Below, one piece after another: positions 55,376-64,000 of a DNA stretch of 64,000 nucleotides. The notes below the pieces were generated by a model. That model worked only from the letters and a program-made list of their open reading frames with translations, was not told the DNA's origin and searched no databases. Numbering within the stretch: the stretch's first letter is position 1; each line of letters opens with the position of its first letter. The position numbers and the translations under genes were made by a program. The stretch spans positions 85,135,168 to 85,199,167 of the forward strand of contig OX235270.1 of NCBI GenBank assembly GCA_944472135.2, given 5' to 3'. Source of the DNA: Trichobilharzia regenti (taxonomy: Eukaryota; Platyhelminthes; Trematoda; Strigeidida; Schistosomatidae).

Positions 55376-55850
55376 AAGCTCCGCCTTCTTTTATAGCTGC
55401 GGGACATGGTCGCTGAAGTGGAAGACAAGAAAAGGTTAGCTATCTTTAACCATAGGTGCCTGAGTTCTACCTCCTATGGTAAGTTAAAATCAGGTGAGCG
55501 ATATTGAGGTTAGGTTTCGAGTGCTTGGTAGGGATACGGAATCAATTGACGAGGTTGTGAGGCAGTTACATCGGCTGAGATGGTTAGGACATGTGTCGCG
55601 CATGCCTAGCCACCGATCACTATCCTCGACGAGTGATGTTAGTTGATACGGGAAAAGAGCTTTTGCTGGTCGTACCAACGTGTGCCCCTAATCGGTTTAA
55701 GCCGAGCAGGAAGTGTAGACTTCCTGGTTTGGGTCGCTGGGATAGTAAAATCCAGTACCTGGAGACAACCGGTGATGTGACTCGAAATCGTTCCCGATGA
55801 TAGCGAAGATGCATGTACTTGTTGGGATTTGTATTGCCCAATAAAATTCT
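55376..55850 (+). pseudogene. Non-LTR retrotransposon RT, part 3 (C-terminus)
   Basis: Pieces read FRVLGRDTESIDEVVRQLHR, LRWLGHVSRMPSH, then CRLPGLGRWDSK and a final ...VLVGICIAQ tail. These are the conserved LGHV.RMP region and end of the same LINE ORF as parts 1 and 2. Stops and shifts throughout. Confidence 0.7.
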
Positions 55851-57524
55851 GTTGTTCTTCTGTATTACAATCCTTTTTGCCCCACACTTCTGTTGATTAT
55901 CTCTCTGTTTTGAATTTCTCGTTACTTTCTACTCTTACTTCGTATGCTGCATGAGGAGGGTGTGTCAACTCAAACTGCTACACATCTGTGCTGAGATCTA
56001 CGTTGAAACTAGTCCATCATTCAGCCCCCAAGACTATCCACCTGTAGTTTTATCGTTCAACACCGAGTGTTAACTTCTACTGCTTAAGTCGAATATTTAG
56101 CCTGAAGTAGCAGGTCACTCAGCAAGCTGTCGTATTACATTCGGTTACTTGTGCACACTGGCTACATTTCTGGTCCAGGAATATATTCCATACTTCGACC
56201 GACAAGTTTTTGTTTCGATTTGGTTTGCTAAAAGAGGACTTGTCTGGGTATAACAATTACATCTGTAGATGACAGATATCTACTTGCATTCATGCATATC
56301 TTATCTTTGGTACGCGTTGACAATTTTCATCTTTCACAATTTTGTCTTACTCCAAAAGCGTGCATATTTATACGCAGAGACGATTCTCCCGTCGACCGGG
56401 AGTCATCCGAGAGGCAAACTGCGATGTATTTATACAACACATTTTTATTATGTAATCGTAAGGCCTGATGAGAATTTACCGAAAACGCGTATTCACTTGC
56501 TTAAATCGTGTTCTAAAATGTAGATGTAAACACCGCAATTACATTGTTCATCATCGATGGACGTTTCACTGTTGCAAAATCCAAATTCTAGACACCAAAG
56601 ACAGTGCCAGATTGAAAGTGTACTAAATCATATGAGTTAATCATAGGGGATCAATTTACGACCAAGTCCCTCTCAGAGTATGTTTTAAATGAGGGGAAAA
56701 ATGAAAGCGATACTGTATTAAAGGTGAGGTGACAGAATATCTTTACAAGTCTGGATTTTTAGAAAATCACCTGCAAACATACCGTGGAATTTGATGTTAC
56801 ATACACCAGCTGTTTGTTCCTTTATTCTTATGTGGACGCAGGAGCATTAATCGGGCTTCGGGGTAACTGTTTACTTCTTTAACTAGCGTCTTTGATGTCG
56901 ATTGGTGGTTGGCAGTAAATTTAGTTAACGAATGGCATCATCCCATTTCTTCATTTAACTACGCATCTGGGTATTCCCCACGATGAGCTATTTAGGGGCT
57001 ATTAATGTGAGGAATTATTGTCCCGGCAAATAACCAATGAATCTGCAGTTACTCAGAAATCTTTATCCTGGCAACCTGGTCATGTCTCAGATCAGATATA
57101 ACCGACGTTTATGAGACAGAAAAGATGGCATCGTTCAGCCCATCCGCCTTTACAACTTGCCCATAGGACTTGTTACTGATGCCGCTCATACTGGTCTTGT
57201 TTTAAGGTCTTTTGCGGAATCTCGCTTATGCACACCGATCAATCTGTAAATGCCTAAATTCCTCATAAGTCTATCTGTTATAGTCCATGGTCTAACCAAC
57301 TGTTTTTTTCTTCCTACTTCTGTCCTCAGAGATGGGTTTCGTCTGGAAGATACGTTTCACCGAGCTTATTGGTCATTTACCACAAGTATTTTACGAATGA
57401 AACTACTGAGAAAGTCCGAATCATGATAATGTCCTGTAATTTGCTTGGATCCACTGAATTTAAGTTACGCACGATCCCGGTATTTTCATCATCCGTTGTG
57501 TGCCATTGAAGCCCTGTCGATGAA
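55851..57524. other. No gene recognised; possible decayed Gypsy LTR at about 56043
   Basis: At 56043-56190 TGTAGTTTTATCG and CTGCTTAAGTCGA, TAGCCTGAAG and CAGGTCA loosely follow the Gypsy LTR order. The rest is unassigned. Confidence 0.35.
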
Positions 57525-57745
57525 GCGTACACTGAGGAGACCGGTAAATGACCTCGCATTCAATGCAGGCTATCGCTCGAGCGGGATCCGAATGGGAAAC
57601 GAAAGAGATCGTGCTAAGGGAAGATGAGAGATTATGGGCAATTATGGGCCCAAGGATGGAGGAAAATGGAACAAAGTGATGTGTTGTTGAAGACCTATGC
57701 TCCGCTCGGAACCCAAGGGAACAGTAATAATATACAAGGATTTTC
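57525..57745 (+). pseudogene. 5'-truncated RTE LINE 3' end
   Basis: The minimal frame CTGAGGAGACCGGTAAATGA, GCTCGAGCGGGATCC and CTATGCTCC aligns in order with 28840-29050 of the RTE LINE. It ends in AATAATATAC. Confidence 0.65.
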
Positions 57746-59069
57746 ACTGGTTCTCTGTGAATGATACAAACGATGATAAATATCACTTAAAGTGGCAATT
57801 TGCACTTTGTAGAATCCCACTGTGTGGCATGTTATTCCATTCATATTTCTCTATCAGTATCGTCAATCGATATTTCGTCACTCCTCATCGAGTGAAGTAG
57901 TGCCATCAGATAGGTTCGCATTGATTTCGAATGTACGGAAAGTGTTCACTGACTATAGTGAGTGCGAAAAAGATAGGTAATATTCATCGCTCACTCAAAT
58001 CCTTTAAATTTAGGGTGCTTTTACTATGAGACGTTTCACAGTAGGATATTATCATTTTCTGACCTTTCGAATATAATATATTGTTAATAACCGTACTAAG
58101 TGTAACTGCATAACTCCGAAACTCGTCCGTATTCTTCCCTCGTGTTTGTAGTAATTGTAGAAGAGCTTTTCACATACCGGAATAGACACTAAAAAAGCAC
58201 CACAGCACGTGTTCTGTACTGACTTGGTAAATGAAACTTCAGCTGTCAGTTTCTAATTCCACTTTGAGAAAGAACGATTCGACACCTACCATGCAATACC
58301 TGAAATTTGACTTTCGAAGTTCTGTAGTTACGGTTGGTGGTGTCGCAGAACCAAATCAGATACCAGTCCAAAAGAAAGATGAAAAAATTAAACAGCAGTA
58401 ATGCCAAAAATATCACAGAATGTTTGGAAGCGAGGAGGTCGGATCAATTCTAATTCAATATACAGATTCACACAGACCGCATTCACTAAACAATGAAGAA
58501 GATGGTCAAATTCCAGGTCAGTGAAACTATCTATAACCAGATGAATTAATGCGAGGATAATGAATCTTATGCAGTAGCGAACTCTGGCCAAGGTAGCAGG
58601 GGTAAGCGGTTATATAGTCGAAAAATAATTCACACCGAAATGACAGCTGAAGATGTTGTCTAGAAAGACAATGAAGGCTTTACAACCCAGATAACAAAGC
58701 CACATCAAGAATCTCTGCTTCCTGCATCGATTCGCTTAGGTGTCACTCAAGCCAGTGAAACACCTTCAGATTCTCCACATTGTACACATGCACATCTGTG
58801 AGCTATTTTTCGTCAGTTCTAATGAGATCAATTGCACGCTTTCCTGAAAAGCTATGTTTGGTAATCCTAAAAAATTTGAGAAAAAACTCACTTCCTTCAT
58901 GACCGATAATTTGAATGCAGTAATCCAACAGCTTTTACAAAGAAAGTGAGCAATAATTTGCCGTCTCAGTGGATGAATTCAACGTACCATGTTGCCAACA
59001 CGGCGCATTCAGAAGAAGATATATTGAGGATATGTGTCGAAATATCAAGAATTTCAAGCATCTCATACA
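57746..59069. other. No gene recognised
   Basis: Only short frames; nothing supported. It is the left target flank of the next element. Confidence 0.45.
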
Positions 59070-59074
59070 GGGAC

Positions 59075-59518
59075 TGTCAGGCGCGTCTCGTAAGACGTTA
59101 ATGCACAGCTCTTGCTGCACTCGGGCTCACGGTGTTCCTTGAAGTTTCTCAGAAACGCTTTCTCAAACAAGTCTCATAAACCGTTAATGCCCAGCTCTCG
59201 CTACGCTCCGGCCCACGCTGTTCCTCGAAGGTTTCAGAAACGCTTAGTAATAACGGACGAAAAAACCAAAACACCGATCTGCCGCTTGATATTTCTTTAT
59301 TGTTACACCAACATATAAAAAGAATAAGTGAACTAAGGTCTGAAAACAAATATTACAATAATAAATCATTGTATTACTTCTGACGATGTTTCACTCTTCT
59401 TTCTGAACAGCGACCGATGAGACGATGACTGTCGTATTGATGCCTCCGCGAAAATTGGGGAAGTTGATTTTGAGCAAACAACCAAGAATTGATCGTTCAA
59501 TCTTCAACTCCATTGACA
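59075..59518 (-). repeat. 3' LTR of copy 2, with an internal duplication
   Basis: 444 bp against 329 bp for the 5' LTR. About 90 bp at the U5 end are present twice (CGTTAATGCACAGCTCTTGC and CGTTAATGCCCAGCTCTCGC units). Otherwise it follows the family LTR. Confidence 0.85.
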
Positions 59519-59779
59519 CTCCCCGGCAAAAAAGGGATCCAACCCTTTTTTCCTTCACGACCAATGCACGTTGACTTGGATGCCATTGCGAGAACCTGGG
59601 TCACACGGACAGAGCTGAAATGGAAAACAAACAGAAAAGCCAACACACCACAAGCATACCCACAGCACAATCTCACACATCGATGACGACCTGCGCCTCC
59701 AGACAGAGACCTCCTCTTGACATCTTGCAACACAATCGCCACTTGCTAGAATGACTCTTGCAGAATGCAAAGTGACCAT
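59497..59779 (-). other. Short conserved frames before the 3' LTR, copy 2
   Basis: Counterparts of 47461-47731: an 81-codon frame (GVLAFLFVFHFSSVRVTQVL) and a 74-codon frame (VCLWCVGFSVCFPF), both still open. Function unknown. Confidence 0.35.
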
Positions 59780-60199
59780 AGCAGCACCTCACGATACTCT
59801 ACGCACATCCTCTTATCTACTCATTACCAATTACCACTGAAATCGCTTGTCACTCATTCTGCCTCAGTTCTAGTAACGGTGACGTATGCGAGCCTCAGTC
59901 GTTTACACTCTTTCTCCCCGGCGTGTCGGACCGCAGCTAACAATTATCTCCGTGTGCATTTCATTCTCAGCAATAGCCTAGCCTCCACGGCGTATACGAC
60001 CCATCTGCTGTCCTTAACATCAATCAATTCATTCACGGATGTAGAAGACTCGAAACAACTTCAGAAGTAATCACGACGAAAATTTTAACAAAATTACGCA
60101 ATAACAACAAGACACGAAAACAACGAGTAAACACAATGAATCCAAAAAACACCAATTGATATGACACACCACACGTATATACAAATAGTACAAACAACC

Positions 60200-60666
60200 T
60201 CGCGGATCATGTCTTGATGGAATTCCTTTGAAGAATCGCAGGACTTACACCAGTACGCCTACAACCCTTCTCAGGTTGACGATTGTAAGTTGTGGAATGT
60301 CCGGACACAAACAAGATTAACCAACAATTACAATAATTGGAACTCACACAATTATTTAACACAAACATATGTACAATCACTACATCAAATGTTGTGGATT
60401 CCGGCATGAAAAACTACCCTTGAAGAACTGTAGGACTTACAGCAGTACGCCTACATTCCTTCTCAGGTTGATGATCCAAGTGGAAGTCGTCCGGACACAA
60501 ACAGAATTACCAACAGCTAGATGACAGATGATATCAATTCAGTATATGCAATATGAACATATGTACAAAATCACACACCAAGCACATTGGACTGCTCATT
60601 GATGCGCTACCCTTTGAAGAATTGTAGGACTTACAGCAGTACGCCTACAACCCTTCTCAGGTTGAC
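60200..60666 (-). repeat. Three tandem units of about 193 bp, copy 2
   Basis: Inverted counterpart of 46575-47035. CCTTCTCAGGTTGA marks the units near 60278, 60470 and 60662. Unit number and order are the same as in copy 1. Confidence 0.88.
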
Positions 60667-60669
60667 GCT

Positions 60670-62619
60670 CTAGGTTGGAAAATCGTCGCAGAGTTCATTT
60701 GCTGACTTCCTTCTATCAGCTATATCCTCAAATCTGAACGGTAACACGCTCATGTCATTGTATCGTAGAATATAGATGACCAACAAACACACGACATATC
60801 TCATCAACCAAGTGTAGAAACAGAGTAATTTACACCAAAGATAATAGCATTCAAATAGTAACTTGAAACTAGAAATGCCTTTATTCGTGCAAGTCAATTT
60901 AACAATTACTCTCTCGTTTACACTTGGCTTATCCTCACTAAACTGACCATTGATATTCGTCCTTTCAAACGAACTGATACTAACATAGTCATTGCACAAG
61001 ATACTTGAGTTCATGGATGTCTGTTTCATTGTGGATGACAGCACCAACGACGACTGATTGATATCAGTTGATGAACTTAGCAGTGGATCAAAAGCTGTTG
61101 TTGCTCGACTTTCAGAAATTTGTCTACCTGCAAGACCACCACCACTGCTGTCTTTTACTATCAGCTCCGCTTTAGCACTAGCATCTGATGATAGGTGGGC
61201 TTCACTCTGATCAATTACACTGACGGTTTGACAAGTATGCATGCCTTCTGCAACTGCATTTAATTCTACTTCACGTTCAAGTTGTACAGAACCCTTATTT
61301 AACTTAGCGGTAGTAGGCATTCCCTCCATTTCATCATGATCAACCAAAGACAAATCTGCACTATCATGATCATTACCACAAATATGCAAATTACCGTCAA
61401 GTTCATCATTTTCAAACTCTTTAATAACAGAAGTAGACAATTTTGGTTCCTCCTCACAAATCATTAAAGGTTTTATATCTTCACTCTGACTAGTAATACC
61501 TTGTAAACTTGTGGAGTCAGAACTGCCCTCTGAAGCAGTAACTCTATTCTGTGACACTCTATTCAACAATGGCTTACCAGTTGCAACTACAGACTTCTTG
61601 ACCGCACCGTTATCGTCACACAATTCGGAGTCAGACCTTGATTTCACATTTAGCTTATCACTAAACTTGCTCACTGATTCACAGCTCACCTTTGTATGCA
61701 CCTCTTGCAAACGTGTAAAACACAACCGTGTTTTTCTTGCATCTTGTAACTTATCTGTTGAGGATGTACTACGAAACCTGTTGCACTCACTAGGTCTATA
61801 TGCATTACTAGACATCATGGAGCCTTCTCGATATCCACCTCTTTGCGGCCCTTTCGTCATCAATGATTTCATTTTGCTCTCAGACTGCTCTATTCTAGGG
61901 GTGAGATGCAATAGACTGGCGAACTTGCTCATAGATTGATTGACACTATTCTTTACCAGTTTCAGGATATCATCAAACTTTGGCTCGATACCCTCATCCT
62001 CCATACGGGAGCTTATCTTCACCCACTTCCTTTGCAGTCGAGTAGGTAGACGTCTTGCTATTACTTCTAGTATAAAACTCGAGTTGAGGTCACTCGTGCG
62101 ATTCATCGAAATCAGTGCATTCTTGTAAATCAGCAAATTATCCAAAAACTCAGTGAATGCCTGGGAGTCATCCTGTAATTGACCACCATTACCCTTAACA
62201 GCCTCGAATAATTTCCCTGCAATCATCGAAGGTCTTCCAAACCTTTGACGTAGTATGCTCATAGCCTCGTAGTAGCCCTCTTTTGGCTTCATAAACTTAC
62301 AACACTGCATAGCTCTTGAAGCATCTCCAGTGCAATACCTCATCAAATACATTAACTTCATTTCATCAATTGATAAAATGCCACTTAGCATGATCTCAAA
62401 CTCCTTTACAAATTGTAAATAATCAGCCGGGTTTCCATCAAAACACCGTGGTTCTAATTTAGGGAGTTTGATGTTCCTATTATCCCTGAACGGCGAAACA
62501 GTAACATCAACCATATCATGCTTAACATCAGACACATCGTTGCAATTAACAGACAAGTCACCATGACTTACTTTCCTGTTTGCATCCACGATGCTCTGTC
62601 CCTTCTTTGACCCAGGCAT
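60670..62619 (-). CDS. BEL/Pao-type Gag, 649 residues, intact
   Basis: The first ATG is at 62619-62617; an upstream extension of 8 codons starts only with TTG. Residues about 45-230 are a DUF1759-like capsid region as in Pao/BEL Gag. About 300-313 is LCFTRLQEVHTKVSC, a knuckle lacking its second Cys. About 320-560 is an acidic/serine-rich region with little structure. About 585-620 is a strongly hydrophobic segment (CYYLWCKLLCFYTWLM...VVCLLVIYILRY) that looks membrane-spanning, followed by a polar tail ending DDFPT. Usual Pao Gag has no such segment. No protease follows. Structural protein role is inferred from the capsid homology; the C-terminal segment could target particles to membranes. 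Confidence 0.85.
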   Translation of the reverse strand: MPGSKKGQSIVDANRKVSHGDLSVNCNDVSDVKHDMVDVTVSPFRDNRNIKLPKLEPRCFDGNPADYLQFVKEFEIMLSGILSIDEMKLMYLMRYCTGDASRAMQCCKFMKPKEGYYEAMSILRQRFGRPSMIAGKLFEAVKGNGGQLQDDSQAFTEFLDNLLIYKNALISMNRTSDLNSSFILEVIARRLPTRLQRKWVKISSRMEDEGIEPKFDDILKLVKNSVNQSMSKFASLLHLTPRIEQSESKMKSLMTKGPQRGGYREGSMMSSNAYRPSECNRFRSTSSTDKLQDARKTRLCFTRLQEVHTKVSCESVSKFSDKLNVKSRSDSELCDDNGAVKKSVVATGKPLLNRVSQNRVTASEGSSDSTSLQGITSQSEDIKPLMICEEEPKLSTSVIKEFENDELDGNLHICGNDHDSADLSLVDHDEMEGMPTTAKLNKGSVQLEREVELNAVAEGMHTCQTVSVIDQSEAHLSSDASAKAELIVKDSSGGGLAGRQISESRATTAFDPLLSSSTDINQSSLVLSSTMKQTSMNSSILCNDYVSISSFERTNINGQFSEDKPSVNERVIVKLTCTNKGISSFKLLFECYYLWCKLLCFYTWLMRYVVCLLVIYILRYNDMSVLPFRFEDIADRRKSANELCDDFPT

Positions 62620-62740
62620 TGTTGAAATTGACCCAATTCCCAAAACGTTCCAGATATTGCTTGTTCAAAGAGGACTTGACCGGCACCAGGACAGATGAAT
62701 GGTGCTTATCCAAACTCTTACCATCTATCTGAATCTTCAC

Positions 62741-63069
62741 TGTCAGGAACCGTCCTCCATGTCTCGTAATCCGTTAATGACCAGCTCTTGCTGCACTCGG
62801 GCTCACGCTGTTCCTTGCAGTTTTTCAGAAACGCTTAGTAATAACGGACGCAAAAACCAAAACATCAATTTGCGACTCGAGTATTCTTTATTGTAACACC
62901 AACATAAAAAATGTCACAACTAAGGTTTCTGACAGTTGTCTCCTGACTTCTTCCTGAACAGCGACCGATGAGACGATGACTGTCGTATTGATGCCTCCGC
63001 GAAAATTGGGGAAGTTGATTTTGAGCAAACAACCATGAATTGATCGTTCAATCTTCAACTACATTGACA
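62741..63069 (-). repeat. 5' LTR of copy 2
   Basis: 329 bp. It ends TCCTGACA followed by GTGAAGATTCAGATAGATGG, whereas copy 1 has GTTCTTTACGGTAAAAAGTC at the same place. The sequences converge again at CCTGGTGCCGGTCAAG. Confidence 0.85.
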
Positions 63070-63074
63070 GGGAC

Positions 63075-63539
63075 CGTCAGACTGTCACGAAGAATTTGGC
63101 AGATATCACATGGGCACAGTTGTTCAAACTCTAGCCTCACCTATTCTTTTACCGATTAGTGTAATGTGTAAACCCATGTAACCAAACATTTAATCTGCGC
63201 GAATGAATTTGGAGTCGTTTTCAGTTAGTTCTGACTACTTATAATGAAAGCTGTGAATGCTCCTAGACTTGGGCGCTAGCCACAATACCTGCTAACTCCT
63301 ATGCCCAGCCCACCTAACATGTTGACTAGACTGTCCTAAACTCCTCCTTAGCTAGCGGAAGGAGAATAAAACTAACAGCTACTGGAAGATTTAGTTATTA
63401 AGGAAGACTTTCAGAAAGCGTACAATTATATAAAATCACACCACAAAGAACCTGGCGAGCTATCTCCCTAAAAGTTACGCTCACCATCATATGTTTCAGT
63501 TTGCGCGGATAAACAAGTTGATCGTCAACTGTGAAAAGG
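63075..63539. other. No gene recognised
   Basis: Right target flank of copy 2. It may include very decayed upstream parts of the LINE that follows. Confidence 0.4.
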
Positions 63540-64000
63540 CTGAGGTTCTACTGGGTTGACAAACTTCTTTGATCCTCTGCATTAGCGATACAATTAAAGA
63601 ACTAATTTGTATTTGGTCGAAGTTCACTTGTAGACATAATGGCGAGACTAGATGTGAATATCCCATAACGTTTTACATCAGGAAATTTAGGCAGTCTGGC
63701 ATAAAGCAGTCTTTGCTTTCTCAGTTTGTCAATTCTTGCATTCTACCCGTCCTTTCTTTACTGCTCCCCATTAATCTTTCCTAGACTACTTAAGAAAGAA
63801 TTTGCTTTGCTCGGAAGGGCACTAAAAGTCGTCAGTAGGGCAAGTGGGATATCGTTAAACCAATTGGTTAACACTATTGCGGATAGACATATAATGTCAT
63901 GTAAGAAACTAGCGAATACATCCTCTCTATACGCAGCTATCTACTTGCATTTCATCTGGTAGAACCAGAAGCAGCTATAAAAGGCTATATGCTAGGGATA
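63540..64000 (+). pseudogene. CR1-type (SR1-like) LINE, C-terminal RT remnant, runs off right edge
   Basis: IRKFRQSGIKQSLLSQFVNS and CILPVLSL correspond to KKLRQSGTPQPLLLQFLNSF at 9.9 kb. LLKKEFALLGRALKVVSRAS, then ADRHIMSCKKLANTSSLYAA and LHFIW continue the same ORF. Stops break it, and it is cut by the window edge. Confidence 0.75.

Larger units (their letters stand above)
59070..63074 (-). mobile_element. Gag-only BEL/Pao-type LTR element, copy 2 (complete)
   Basis: A 3995-bp element (59075-63069) with a perfect 5-bp duplication GGGAC (59070-59074 and 63070-63074). The order in its own direction is: 5' LTR 63069-62741, leader, intact Gag, three tandem repeats, short conserved frames, CCGGGGAG, 3' LTR 59518-59075. 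No pol domain of any kind is present in the 3.2-kb interior. Being complete, it shows the pol-less form is a real transposing unit rather than a deletion after insertion. Confidence 0.9.

Noticed and set aside
59765..60070. 101-codon plus-strand frame inside Gag-only copy 2
   Set aside because: Antisense to the element; its counterpart in copy 1 is only 63 codons long and shifted, so no evidence of conservation as protein.
61511..62128. Plus-strand frames of 142 and 62 codons in copy 2
   Set aside because: Antisense shadows of the intact Gag; copy 1 shows the same shadows shortened.
1..64000. CRISPR arrays, bacterial operons, rRNA genes
   Set aside because: None seen; sequence character is that of a metazoan nuclear genome.

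Overview
This window looks like repeat-rich, AT-rich nuclear DNA from a flatworm, most likely a schistosome or a close relative. That is an inference. It rests on the mix of repeats: tRNA-derived SINEs, SINEs carrying a hammerhead-ribozyme-like motif of the Sm-alpha kind, Penelope-like elements, RTE (SR2-like) and CR1 (SR1-like) LINEs, CsRn1/Boudicca-like Gypsy fragments and a BEL/Pao-type Gag. A host gene with large introns and a 31-nt micro-exon fits too.

Host gene: the only host gene I can support is at the left end on the minus strand. It is the first 194 codons of a beta-1,4-galactosyltransferase-like protein in three exons (4641-4480, 2665-2635, 903-515). All splice phases agree, and the gene runs off the left edge. 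I see no convincing host gene in the remaining 59 kb.

Layout: 5-13 kb holds decayed Penelope-like and CR1-like fragments, SINEs and a fold-back repeat. 14-20 kb is nearly featureless. 20.07-21.90 kb is a short LTR element with identical LTRs and a perfect 5-bp target duplication. It keeps gag but has lost protease, RT, RNase H and most of integrase, with a roughly 50-residue coiled coil in their place. 25.8-27.3 kb is a Penelope-like fragment with a 389-bp inverted copy of its own tail. 27.6-29.1 kb is an RTE LINE. 33.61-37.77 kb is the autonomous relative of the 20-kb element, with one intact 1255-codon Gag-Pol frame. 38-40 kb carries solo LTRs.

40.3-50.2 kb is a nest: two decayed Gypsy copies, several solo LTRs, and a Gag-only BEL/Pao-type element. 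A second copy of that Gag-only element lies inverted at 59.08-63.07 kb, with a perfect 5-bp target duplication and an intact 649-codon Gag. Between them are LINE fragments.

The most notable content is two independent families of LTR elements that kept gag and lost pol, each with unusual additions: a coiled coil in one; a damaged zinc knuckle, a C-terminal hydrophobic segment and tandem repeats in the other. One candidate autonomous partner lies in the same window. All comparisons were made by eye, and family names come from motif recognition, not database searches.
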